A stretch of 64,000 nucleotides of DNA, from assembly GCA_965218765.1 (NCBI GenBank), contig CBDCLU010000005.1:434001-498000 (forward strand). The letters run 5' to 3'. The DNA comes from JBBPYC01 sp965218765 (GTDB taxonomy: Bacteria > Pseudomonadota > Gammaproteobacteria > Burkholderiales > Burkholderiaceae_C). Below are positions 1-9,055 of this stretch, in pieces. Below the pieces are notes generated by a model. The model had not been told where the DNA came from and did no database searches. It saw only the letters and a list, made by a program, of their open reading frames with translations. Position numbers and translations under genes: made by a program. Within the stretch, counting starts at the first letter, position 1, and each line of letters begins with the position of its first letter.

Positions 1-135
1 ACCGACATGGCTTTTGCGATCAAGGAAAACCCCGGTTCGCACCCGTTCGTTGCGCTGGTTAAATCCGCTTGTCACAATCCGGCCGCAAGCTGGCAGGCCC
101 GACCCACCTCGATTCGATCCAAGGATGATGCAAAG

Positions 136-1452
136 ATGAAGATCAAATTCACTGCAGCCGCGCTCGCCGCGACGCTGTTTGCCGCGCCACTCACGACAGC
201 GCATGCCCAAACCGAAATCCAGTGGTGGCACGCAATGAGCGGGCCGCTCGGCGACTGGGTCGGCGACTTGGCCAAAGCGTACAACGACAGCCAGAAGAAC
301 TACAAGGTGGTGCCGACTTACAAGGGCCAGTACGCCGAAGCGCTTACGGCTGCGATCGCGGCGTTCAGGTCCGGCAACGCGCCGCACATTCTGCAGGTGT
401 TCGAAGTCGGCACCGCGACCATGATGGCATCCAAAGGCGCGATCAAGCCGGTCGCCGACGTGATGAAGATGGGAAACGACCAATTCGACCCGAGCGCCTA
501 CATCCCTGCCGTGGCCGGCTACTACACCGCGCCCAGCGGCGACATGCTGAGCCTGCCGTTCAACAGTTCGACCACGATCTTCTACTACAACAAGGATGCA
601 TTCAAAGCCGCCGGGCTCGATCCCGAGAAGGCGCCGAAGACCTGGCCCGACGTGATCGCCGCGGCGGAAAAACTGAAGGCCAACGGCCACGCCTGCCCGT
701 TCACCACAAGCTGGATCAGCTGGACGCAACTGGAGAGCTTCTCCACCTGGCACAACACGCTGTTCGCGACCGAGAACAACGGCTTCGGCGGACTCGGCGC
801 GCGGCTCGAATTCAACTCGCCCCTGCACGTCAAGCATTTCAACAATCTGGCTGACATGGCCAAGAAAGGCCTGTTCGTCTACAAGGGCCGCAACAACACG
901 GCCGATGCATCGTTTCCTGCTGGCGAGTGCGCGATGATGACCGGCTCCTCGGGCCTCTATGCGCGCGTGTCCAAGGACGCCAAGTTCGCCTACGGCATCT
1001 CGACCCTGCCCTACTACCCCGACGTGGAAGGCGCACCGCAGAACACGATCATCGGCGGCGCGAGCCTCTGGGTGATGGCCGGCAAGAAGCCCGACGAGTA
1101 CAAGGGCGTCGCTGATTTCTTCCAGTATTTGTCCAAGCCCGACGTGCAGTCCGCAAGCCACAAACGCACCGGCTATCTGCCGATCACGATGGCTGCCTAC
1201 AAGCTGACCGAGGATTCTGGCTTCTATAAGGAGAACCCGGGTACCGATGTGGCCGTAACGCAGATGATCAAAAAAACGACCGATAAATCGCGCGGCATCC
1301 GCCTGGGCAACTTCGTGCAGATCCGCACCATCATCGATGAGGAAACCGAACAAATATGGTCGGGCAAAAAAACCGCAAAAGAAGCGCTCGACGAAGCCGT
1401 CAAGCGCGGCAATGAGCAGCTTGAACGCTTTGAGAAAGCCAACAAAAGCTGA
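136..1452 (+). CDS. ugpB: ABC transporter periplasmic binding protein, glycerol-3-phosphate type (UgpB-like)
   Basis: Extracellular solute-binding protein (family 1) that would deliver sn-glycerol-3-phosphate or a glycerophosphodiester to the UgpAE permease. The 438-residue product starts at ATG 136; an AAGGA lies about 10 bases upstream. A longer in-frame start at 7 is unlikely, because the signal peptide begins only at 136: residues 1-24 have a K-I-K start, a hydrophobic core and an A-H-A cleavage site before QTEIQWWHA. The WWHAMSG segment and the polar C-terminal region resemble UgpB. The gene is the first of ugpBAEC, which supports the assignment. The substrate is inferred; related sugar-binding proteins look similar. 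Bases 1-135 show no other gene. Confidence 0.88.
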   Translation: MKIKFTAAALAATLFAAPLTTAHAQTEIQWWHAMSGPLGDWVGDLAKAYNDSQKNYKVVPTYKGQYAEALTAAIAAFRSGNAPHILQVFEVGTATMMASKGAIKPVADVMKMGNDQFDPSAYIPAVAGYYTAPSGDMLSLPFNSSTTIFYYNKDAFKAAGLDPEKAPKTWPDVIAAAEKLKANGHACPFTTSWISWTQLESFSTWHNTLFATENNGFGGLGARLEFNSPLHVKHFNNLADMAKKGLFVYKGRNNTADASFPAGECAMMTGSSGLYARVSKDAKFAYGISTLPYYPDVEGAPQNTIIGGASLWVMAGKKPDEYKGVADFFQYLSKPDVQSASHKRTGYLPITMAAYKLTEDSGFYKENPGTDVAVTQMIKKTTDKSRGIRLGNFVQIRTIIDEETEQIWSGKKTAKEALDEAVKRGNEQLERFEKANKS

Positions 1453-1493
1453 TGGCGGCACCAACCATGCACTGATGCAACATTAGACTCACG

Positions 1494-1531
1494 CCCGCCG
1501 CGCTTCGGATGCTGGAGCCGGCGGGTTTTTT
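1494..1531 (+). terminator. intrinsic terminator or attenuator after ugpB
   Basis: CCCGCCG (1494-1500) pairs with CGGCGGG (1519-1525). An inner helix pairs GCTTC (1502-1506) with GGAGC (1514-1518), and six Ts follow at 1526-1531. It sits between the binding-protein gene and the permease genes. Partial termination here would let ugpB be made in excess over ugpAEC, a common arrangement in binding-protein operons. Confidence 0.75.
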
Positions 1532-1560
1532 GTTGTCTCCCCTCCGCCCGAATCGCTTCT

Positions 1561-2442
1561 GTGGAAAAACGAGTCCTGTTCCGCTCGCGCTGGTTGCCCT
1601 GGGTGCTGATCGCGCCGCAGATGGCCGTGGTGCTGGTGTTTTTCTTCTGGCCCGCAAGCCAGGCGATTGTGCAGTCGCTGCAAAGCGAAGATGCGTTCGG
1701 CATGTCCACGCAATGGGTCGGGTTCGAGAACTTCCGTCGCCTGTTCGATGATTCCGCGTATCTCGAGTCGTTCAAGATCACCGCATGGTTCTCGGTGCTG
1801 GTCGCGGGCCTGGGGCTGTCGGTGTCTCTGGTGCTCGCGATCTTCGCGGACCGCATCCTGCGCGGCGGCATCGTCTACAAGACGTTTCTGGTCATCCCGT
1901 ACGCGGTGGCGCCGGCCGTCGCAGGCGTGCTGTGGGTGTTCATGTTCTCGCCGACGGTCGGCATCGTGGCCTATGCGATGCGCTACTTTGACGTCGAGTG
2001 GAACTACTTGATGAACTCGAACCAGGCGATGGCGCTGATCGTGATGGCGGCGGTCTGGAAGCAGATTTCCTATAACTTTTTGTTTTTCCTCGCGGGCCTG
2101 CAATCGATCCCGAAAGCGTTGCTCGAAGCCGCGGCCATCGACGGCGCGGGCCCGCTCAAGCGCTTCTTCGACATCCAGTTCCCGCTGCTCACGCCGACCA
2201 CGTTCTTCCTGCTCGTCATCAACATCGTCTACGCGTTCTTCGACACCTTTGCGATCGTCGATGCGATGACGCAGGGCGGCCCTGGGCGCGACACGACGAT
2301 CCTGGTCTACAAGGTCTATCACGACGGCTTTCAGGCGCTGGACCTGGGCGGCTCGGCCGCGCAGTCGGTGATCCTGATGGCGATCGTCGTGGCGCTCACG
2401 GTGATCCAGTTCCGCTTCATCGAGAAGAAGGTGAACTACTGA
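1561..2442 (+). CDS. ugpA: ABC transporter permease UgpA
   Basis: Inner-membrane permease subunit of the glycerol-3-phosphate importer (MalF/UgpA type). It has 293 residues and a GTG start. There are about six membrane segments, the first at residues 12-32. The cytoplasmic EAA loop that docks to the ATPase is at about residues 189-208 (E-A-A-A-I-D-G-A-G-P). It lies 12 bases before ugpE and is co-transcribed with it. The N-terminal residues KRVLFRSR resemble a known sequencing-adapter peptide, but the codons differ from the adapter, so they appear genuine. Confidence 0.92.
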   Translation: MEKRVLFRSRWLPWVLIAPQMAVVLVFFFWPASQAIVQSLQSEDAFGMSTQWVGFENFRRLFDDSAYLESFKITAWFSVLVAGLGLSVSLVLAIFADRILRGGIVYKTFLVIPYAVAPAVAGVLWVFMFSPTVGIVAYAMRYFDVEWNYLMNSNQAMALIVMAAVWKQISYNFLFFLAGLQSIPKALLEAAAIDGAGPLKRFFDIQFPLLTPTTFFLLVINIVYAFFDTFAIVDAMTQGGPGRDTTILVYKVYHDGFQALDLGGSAAQSVILMAIVVALTVIQFRFIEKKVNY

Positions 2443-2454
2443 TGGGGACGCTGC

Positions 2455-3306
2455 ATGGTTGAGCGCCGTCCTGCGATCAAGATCCTGTCGCACCTGGTGC
2501 TGTTGCTTGGCATCGTGATCGTCGTGTTCCCGGTCTATCTCGCGTTCGTCGCCTCGACGCACACGCGCGATGCGATCGTGCAGGTGCCGATGCCGGTGAT
2601 TCCCGGCGGCCAGCTCGTGCAGAACTACACCGGCGCGATCACCGGCGAGGGCATTACGCAAGGTGCCGCCGCGCCGGTCGGCCGCATGCTCTGGGTGAGT
2701 CTGGTCACCGCGCTGGTCATCAGCATCGGCAAGATCGCGATCTCGCTGCTGTCCGCATTTGCGATCGTCTACTTCCGCTTCCCGTTCAAGCAGCTGATGT
2801 TCTGGATGATCTTCGTGACCTTGATGCTGCCGGTCGAGGTGCGCATCCTGCCGACCTACAAGGTGGTCGCCGACCTCGGCATGCTCAACACGTTCGCGGG
2901 CCTCACGGTGCCGCTAATCGCATCGGCCACCGCCACGTTCCTGTTCCGCCAGTTCTTTCTGACCGTGCCCGATGAACTGGTAGAAGCCGCACGCATCGAC
3001 GGCGCCGGGCCGATGCGGTTTTTCTGGGACGTGCTGGTACCGCTGTCGCAGACGTCGATCGCGGCCCTGTTCGTGATCCAGTTCATCTACGGCTGGAACC
3101 AGTACCTGTGGCCGCTCTTGGCCACCACCACTGAGGACATGTACCCGATCGTGATCGGCATCAAACGCATGATCGCGGGCGGCGATGCCGCGACCGACTG
3201 GAACATCATCATGGCGACCGCGATCCTCGCGATGCTGCCACCGGCTCTGGTCGTCGTGCTGATGCAGAAATGGTTCGTCAAGGGCCTAGTCGACACGGAA
3301 AAATAA
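2455..3306 (+). CDS. ugpE: ABC transporter permease UgpE
   Basis: Second permease subunit of the importer (MalG/UgpE type), 283 residues. A first membrane helix lies at about residues 11-32, followed by a periplasmic loop with the conserved pattern of a leaving helix and a short amphipathic stretch. The EAA loop is at about residue 177 (E-A-A-R-I-D-G-A-G-P-M). The C-terminus ends MQKWFVKGLVDTEK, close to other UgpE/MalG proteins. It is spaced 12 bases from ugpA and 9 from ugpC. It forms a heterodimer with UgpA in the inner membrane. Confidence 0.92.
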   Translation: MVERRPAIKILSHLVLLLGIVIVVFPVYLAFVASTHTRDAIVQVPMPVIPGGQLVQNYTGAITGEGITQGAAAPVGRMLWVSLVTALVISIGKIAISLLSAFAIVYFRFPFKQLMFWMIFVTLMLPVEVRILPTYKVVADLGMLNTFAGLTVPLIASATATFLFRQFFLTVPDELVEAARIDGAGPMRFFWDVLVPLSQTSIAALFVIQFIYGWNQYLWPLLATTTEDMYPIVIGIKRMIAGGDAATDWNIIMATAILAMLPPALVVVLMQKWFVKGLVDTEK

Positions 3307-3315
3307 TCTCGAACA

Positions 3316-4338
<1,023 letters not shown>

Positions 4339-4375
4339 TCCGCTTTACTATTACATTGGTAGCAGCAGACGATTG

Positions 4376-5206
4376 CTGCACGCGCGCGTGATCGGCCAGA
4401 AGCTGACCAAGCAACTCGGCAAGAGCCTCATCGTCGACAACAAGCTTGGCGCGGGCGGCAACATCGGCGCCGCGGCCAAGGCCAAGCCCGACGGCTACAC
4501 ACTGCTGATGACCGCCGACAGCTCGCAGGTGATCAACCCGTCGCTTTACAAAAAGCCCGGCTTCGACCCGGTGAAGGATTTCCTGCCGGTGGCGCCGATC
4601 GCGACCGCCGGCTACGTGTTGGTCGCCAACAAGGACTTCAAGCCGAATAACGTGGCCGAGCTGATCACGGCAGCCAAGGCCAAGCCCGGCGACATCACGA
4701 TCGCGTCGGCCGGCAACGGCACGCTGAACCACCTGATCGGCGCGATGCTGCAGAAGGCGGCCGGCATCGAGCTGCAGCACATCCCGTACAAAGGCTCGGC
4801 CGCAGCCGTGACCGACGTGGTCGCCGGCCAGGTGCAGGTGTCGGTGCAGAGCCTGCCGTCGTCGATCTCGTTCATCAAGGCCGGCAAGCTCAAGGTGCTG
4901 GGCGTCGTGAACGAGAAGCGCGTCGCGGCGCTGCCCGACGCGCCGACCATCGGCGAGACCCTCAAGGGATTCGGTGCGACGCCGTGGTACGGCCTGTTCG
5001 CGCCGGTCGGCACGCCGAAGGACGTGATCGCACAGTTGCAAGCTGCGGTCGCGAAAGCGCTCGACGAAAGGGATACGCAGGAAAAGCTCGACACCGTCGG
5101 CTGCGCGCCGTTCAAGGGCACGTCGGACCAGCTCGCAAGCCTGATGGCATCCGACCTGCCGCGCTGGGCGGCGATCGTCAAGGAATCGGGCGCTTCGATC
5201 GATTGA
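4376..5206 (+). pseudogene. 5'-truncated Bug/TctC-family tricarboxylate-binding protein
   Basis: The reading frame from 4376 to 5206 reads like a Bug-family periplasmic receptor from ARVIGQKLTKQLG onwards, including DNKLGAGGNIG, HIPYKG, LPDAPTIGE and the usual C-terminal end. About 50 N-terminal codons are missing: the signal peptide and the conserved first ligand-binding loop (V-V-P-F-x-P-G-G). Upstream the frame runs into ugpC in a different frame, with no start codon or ribosome site next to an export signal. The break is about 40 bases after the ugpC stop. It probably marks a deletion that fused two loci. A cytoplasmic product could be made, but it could not work as a periplasmic receptor. 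Confidence 0.85.
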
Positions 5207-5210
5207 GCTT

Positions 5211-5312
5211 TCCCCCAGGCTTCGCTCCCTTCGGTCGGCTTTCGACTTCCCCCTCACCGGGGGCAGCGCCAGCGGCCGGGCGAAGCCCGTCCGCGGCCCT
5301 TGCTGGAGGGGA
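5211..5312 (+). repeat. dispersed hairpin repeat, copy 1
   Basis: One of four related elements of about 100 bp. It starts with CCCCCAGGCTTCGCTC five bases after the Bug stop codon. A TCGGTCGGCTTTCG segment follows, then a central CCCCC/GGGGG hairpin, a GC-rich inverted segment around GGCCGGGCGAAGCCCG, and a tail CGGCCCTTGCTGG. It is in the same orientation as the upstream gene. Confidence 0.85.
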
Positions 5313-5404
5313 GCGGGTCAATCGCCAAGCTCGGCGCGTTCCGGACCGGCGGCGACCAGGCCACGCTGAAGGACTGGCGTCTCGACCCCGGGGACGACGA
5401 GCAC

Positions 5405-5776
5405 GGCTTGCGCCATGCCAGCGTCGCCTTTTTGCGTCAGCACGGCGCGACCTTCGAGTCACGGGCGCAACTCTGGGTGGACGCTGAGAAGCAGCCGATC
5501 GAGGACGCGTCGGTCGAATGGCCGAGGGAGCTCAGTGATTGCCGAATGGTCACCACGCTTCGTCTGCCGCCACAGAAAGCGTGCAGCGATGAAAGGCAAC
5601 GCTGGTTCGACGAGAAGGTGACGTTCCGGCCGGCGCACAGCATGGCTACGCATCGGCTGTTCGGTTCTGTCATGAGCGCTCGACTAAATGTGTATCAGAC
5701 ATTGTCGGAACTGCGCCATCGGAAAAACGGCATTGCCACCGAGAACACCGCGCGGATGAACGAGATTCCCGCCTGA
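5405..5776 (+). pseudogene. C-terminal fragment of a catalase-family protein
   Basis: The frame from about 5405 to 5776 resembles the C-terminal third of the small catalase-family (SrpA-like) haem proteins. It includes the V-E-D-x-S-V-E-W-P segment (here IEDASVEWP), a phenylalanine-rich W-F-D-E-K-V-T-F-x-P-A-H-S turn, HRLFGSVMSARLNVYQ, and a final R-x-x-x-N-G. The N-terminal haem pocket (catalytic His and Asn) is missing, and upstream lies the dispersed repeat. An ATG start within the fragment has no plausible role. The family assignment is by recalled motif pattern and should be searched. It sits beside the stress-type island at 5.8-14 kb, where an intact catalase would fit. Confidence 0.65.
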
Positions 5777-5848
5777 AAGTCAACGCGGTCCGACTAAATG
5801 TCTGCTCGATCCTTGTACGCAAACAGGTCGAGAGTCGGCTCCGCTTGC

Positions 5849-6655
5849 TCAAGCCTTTTCAGCCGTTCCCGGCTCGGCCATGTCGCGGTGCATCTTGGCC
5901 AGCACGGGCGCCGGCGTCACATGAGCGACGGCCGCCTGCAGCTTGTTCTTCCAGCCACTGATAACGTCGCCTTCGCCTTTCATCATGGCTTCGAAGCCGA
6001 CCTTGGCGACTTCGGCCGGATCGTCCTTGTCCTGCGCGCCGACCTTGGTGTCCTCCATGTCGGCGCGCTCGAAGAATTCGGTGTCGGTCGGGCCCGGCAT
6101 GAGGCAGGTCACGGTCACGCCGCTTTCCTTCAGCTCGTCGCGCAACGCGAAAGAGAATGAATCGAGAAAGGCCTTGCTGCCGTTGTAGACGGCCTGGAAC
6201 GAGCCGGGCATGAAGCCGGCGATCGAGCCCGTGATCAGAATGCGTCCGACGCCGCGGTCCCGCATCGGCTGGCCCAGGCGGTGGATCAGTTCGATGGTGC
6301 CGGTGACGTTGGTGTCGACGACCCGTCGCGCCTCGGCGAAATCCTGGTCGAGGAATGCATGACCGAGCCCGCGGCCGGCATTCGCAAGCAATGCGTCGAC
6401 GGCCCGGCCGTCGACCGCCGCGACGAGCTTGCCGACGCCTTCCGAAGTCGCCAGGTCGGCCTGCAAGGACTGCACGTCGACGCCGTGCTCACGCAACTGC
6501 GCCGCCACCTGCTCGATCTGCGGCTCGTCGGCCGTAATGACGAGATCGAAGCCCTCGCGGGCACAGCACGAGGCCAGCTCGCGGCCGATGCCGGACGATG
6601 CGCCAGTGACGACGGCGAGCTTGTTCGCGGAAGAGTTTGATTCCGTGTTTTTCAT
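5849..6655 (-). CDS. short-chain dehydrogenase/reductase, classical type
   Basis: NAD(P)-dependent oxidoreductase of 268 residues with a Rossmann fold. The cofactor motif TGASSGIG is at about residues 17-24, NAG at about 91, and the catalytic serine in ITGSIAGF. The active-site tyrosine and lysine are in YNGSK near residue 158. A PGPTDTEFF segment follows, as in the dhs-27/DltE-like group. The N-terminus MKNTESNSSANK is polar, so the enzyme is cytosolic. The substrate is unknown. Such SDRs often accompany general-stress cassettes, which fits the kinases, alcohol dehydrogenase and catalase remnant nearby. Confidence 0.85.
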   Translation of the reverse strand: MKNTESNSSANKLAVVTGASSGIGRELASCCAREGFDLVITADEPQIEQVAAQLREHGVDVQSLQADLATSEGVGKLVAAVDGRAVDALLANAGRGLGHAFLDQDFAEARRVVDTNVTGTIELIHRLGQPMRDRGVGRILITGSIAGFMPGSFQAVYNGSKAFLDSFSFALRDELKESGVTVTCLMPGPTDTEFFERADMEDTKVGAQDKDDPAEVAKVGFEAMMKGEGDVISGWKNKLQAAVAHVTPAPVLAKMHRDMAEPGTAEKA

Positions 6656-6703
6656 GGTCTGGTTTCCTTGGCAAAGCTGTCGGGTGTCTTCAGGCCCGAT
6701 TGC

Positions 6704-7207
6704 TCAGGCGCCGAACCCCCGCGTCGCTGCGCCACGCATCTCAGCGGCCGGTTTGGGGAAGCCGGAACGCCGGCTGTAGTCGTACTGCATGGTTTTGGCG
6801 GCCTTGGGCGTCGCGGCGTTCGCGACCTGCACATCGACGGCCGCCACGCCGGCAAGCATCACGATCGATGTGAGGGTGCGCCACGGGCGGGCACCGCCCG
6901 TCATCAGGCCGGTGCCGACCGTCGCGATGTCGAGCACGTCGCCGGCCGCCCGTGCCCACAGCCACGGCTGCGGGTCGCGAGACAACAGCAGGCCGATGCC
7001 GACGCCGATCTCGCGCAGACCGTAGCAGCGCACGAGCGTCGGCCGGTCCGGCATGCCGGCGGCACGCGAGAGCGCGCGCGGCATCGCCAGTTCGGCCAGG
7101 CCGAGGCCAATGCTGAACCAGCCGAGCACGCGCGCGGGCGAACGCATCGGCCCGATGGGACGCGTGGGCAAGTAGTTGGAGAGGGGATGGCGGATGTCGG
7201 CGCTCAT
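6704..7207 (-). CDS. small membrane protein of the type linked to cyclase/dehydrase (SRPBCC) proteins
   Basis: A 167-residue protein whose ATG overlaps the stop of the upstream alcohol dehydrogenase gene (ATGA), which fixes the start at 7207. The N-terminal region LGWFSIGLGLAELAMP forms a membrane segment, followed by YGLREIGVGIGLLL and further helices (ARAAGDVLDIATVG, TSIVMLAGVAAVDV). It resembles the membrane half of larger SRPBCC-fused proteins, but no SRPBCC domain is present. The polar tail has a YDYSRRSGFPKP motif seen with that group. The function is unknown. Translational coupling suggests that it works with the dehydrogenase. Confidence 0.7.
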   Translation of the reverse strand: MSADIRHPLSNYLPTRPIGPMRSPARVLGWFSIGLGLAELAMPRALSRAAGMPDRPTLVRCYGLREIGVGIGLLLSRDPQPWLWARAAGDVLDIATVGTGLMTGGARPWRTLTSIVMLAGVAAVDVQVANAATPKAAKTMQYDYSRRSGFPKPAAEMRGAATRGFGA

Positions 7208-8373
7208 GGCTTCAAGACGACCTTGATGCAGCCGTCCTCCTTGTCGCGAAAGGTCTTGTACATGGCCGGCCCGTCTTCGAGCCCGACCGTGTGCGTGATG
7301 ACGAACGAGGGGTCGATCTGGCCTTCGGCGATGCGCGCCATCAGGTCGTCGGTCCAGCGGTTCACGTGGGTCTGGCCGGTCTTCATGGTCAGCCCCTTGT
7401 TCATGAATGCGCCGAACGGGATCTTGTCGACCAGCCCGCCGTAGACGCCCGCGACCGAGATCGTGCCGGCCGGCCGGCACACGTACATCATCTCGCGCAG
7501 CACGTGCGGCCGGTCGCTCTCGATCATCACGGCCTGCTTGGCCTTGTCGATCATCGAGTCGATCGAGCGCGGCCAGTAGGCTTCCATGCCGACGGCGTCG
7601 ATGCACTTCTCGGGGCCCTTGCCGCCGGTCAGCTCCTGCAGGCGATCCAGCACGCTTTCCTGGTCGAAGTCGATCGTGATGGCGCCGCCCGCACGCGCCA
7701 TGTCGAGCCGTTCGGCCACGTTGTCGATGCAGATGACCTGGCGGGCACCCATCAGCAGCGCGCTGCGCAGCGCGAACTGGCCGACCGGCCCGGCGCCCCA
7801 GACCGCGACCGTGTCGCTGGGCTCGATGTCGCAGTTCGCCGCAGCCTGCCAGCCGGTGGGAAAGATGTCGCTCAGGAACAGCACCTGCTCGTCGCTCAGG
7901 CCCGCGGGCACCTTGACCGGCGAGACATCGGCATAAGGAATGCGGACGTACTCGGCCTGCCCACCCGCATAGCCGCCGGTCAGATGGCTGTAGCCGAACA
8001 GGCCGGCCGGCGTGTGCCCGAACACCAGGTCGCCGAGGTCCTTCCGGCGGTTGCTGCGCTCGCAGACCGACCAATTGCCGCGCCGGCACTGCTCGCACTC
8101 GCCGCAGCAGATGGTGAACGGGATGACGACGCGGTCACCAACCTTCAGTTTCGCATTGCCCGAGCCGACCTCGACCACCTCGCCCATGCACTCGTGGCCG
8201 ACGATGTCGCCCGACTGCATGCCGGGGATGACGCCGTCGTAGAGATGCAGGTCGGAGCCGCAGATCGCGCACGAACTCACCTTGATGATGGCGTCGCGCG
8301 GATGCTCGATTTCGGGATCGGGAACGGTTTCGTAGCGAATGTCTTGCTTGCCATGCCAGCACAGGGCTTTCAC
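7204..8373 (-). CDS. zinc-dependent alcohol dehydrogenase, glutathione-independent formaldehyde dehydrogenase-like
   Basis: Medium-chain dehydrogenase of 389 residues. The GTG start at 8373 is chosen because AAAGGA lies seven bases upstream and the conserved N-terminus MKALCWHGKQDIRYE begins there; longer frames have no such support. The catalytic zinc ligands are in C-A-I-C-G-S-D and G-H-E. The structural zinc cluster is C-C-G-E-C-E-Q-C-R-R-G-N-W-S-V-C. The NAD-binding motif is GAGPVGQFA. The subgroup includes proteins annotated as formaldehyde dehydrogenases or threonine-dehydrogenase-like enzymes; the substrate cannot be read from the sequence. It is coupled to the membrane protein gene at 6704-7207. 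Confidence 0.88.
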   Translation of the reverse strand: MKALCWHGKQDIRYETVPDPEIEHPRDAIIKVSSCAICGSDLHLYDGVIPGMQSGDIVGHECMGEVVEVGSGNAKLKVGDRVVIPFTICCGECEQCRRGNWSVCERSNRRKDLGDLVFGHTPAGLFGYSHLTGGYAGGQAEYVRIPYADVSPVKVPAGLSDEQVLFLSDIFPTGWQAAANCDIEPSDTVAVWGAGPVGQFALRSALLMGARQVICIDNVAERLDMARAGGAITIDFDQESVLDRLQELTGGKGPEKCIDAVGMEAYWPRSIDSMIDKAKQAVMIESDRPHVLREMMYVCRPAGTISVAGVYGGLVDKIPFGAFMNKGLTMKTGQTHVNRWTDDLMARIAEGQIDPSFVITHTVGLEDGPAMYKTFRDKEDGCIKVVLKP

Positions 8374-8608
8374 AGGATGTCCTTTCGTCGTTGCGCTTCG
8401 CAGACGTCGGCTCGCCGATGCGTATAGGGGTTGGACGGATTCGGCAACAGACGTGCCCGCGACAGCGAGTCGCACCGTCCGCGACCGATCCATAAGACAT
8501 CGCTTGATCGACTACGCAGGCCGGCTGATCGGCACAAGCGGCGGATTGTTGTTGTCGGCGCCGGTCGGTGTTCGGGTCGGTCGGCGCGCGAGCAAGACGC
8601 TGGTGCCG

Positions 8609-9055
8609 TCAGCACCGCTGATTCGCCGAATCCCTCTCCACGGCCGCCTCCTGCAGACAGTCGATCAACTGCTCTTGCCCCATCGGCTTGATAAGGTGAT
8701 GGCGAAAGCCGGCCGCCTTGCTCTTGGCCACGTCCGCGCTCATGCCGTAGCCGCTCATGGCCAATGCGTAGGGCGGCCGGTCGGCGCCAAGCCGGCCCAG
8801 CAACTCCCAGCCGGTGCCGTCAGGCAGGCCGAGGTCGGTCAGCAGCACATCGCAACCTGCCGCGGGCGGCACCGTTGCCAGCGCTTCGCGCATCGAGCGG
8901 GCCGTCACCACGTCGTGGCCGAGCAGCTCCAGCAGCATGCACAACATGTCGCGCGTGTCGGGGTGATCCTCAACGATGAAAACGCGCAGGCGGCGATCGA
9001 GAGCGACGCCCGGATCAGCGTCTGGATTCTTCGGAAGGTCGGTTGGCAGCGTCAT
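8609..9055 (-). CDS. single-domain response regulator
   Basis: A stand-alone receiver domain (148 residues). It has the acidic pocket VEDHPD, the phospho-acceptor Asp in LLTDLGLPDG, a conserved Thr/Ser position (A-M-S-G-Y-G) and the Lys in LIKPM. There is no output domain. The ATG at 9055 lies 41 bases inside the 3' end of the hybrid kinase gene, so the two are co-transcribed and probably coupled. It is the likely phosphotransfer partner of the hybrid kinase, which has no receiver of its own, and of the RsbRD-type kinase next to it. Confidence 0.9.
   Translation of the reverse strand: MTLPTDLPKNPDADPGVALDRRLRVFIVEDHPDTRDMLCMLLELLGHDVVTARSMREALATVPPAAGCDVLLTDLGLPDGTGWELLGRLGADRPPYALAMSGYGMSADVAKSKAAGFRHHLIKPMGQEQLIDCLQEAAVERDSANQRC

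Noticed and set aside
1561..1590. KRVLFRSR at the UgpA start looks like an Illumina adapter artefact
   Set aside because: The DNA (CGAGTCCTGTTCCGCTCG) does not match the adapter sequence; the peptide resembles normal UgpA N-termini.
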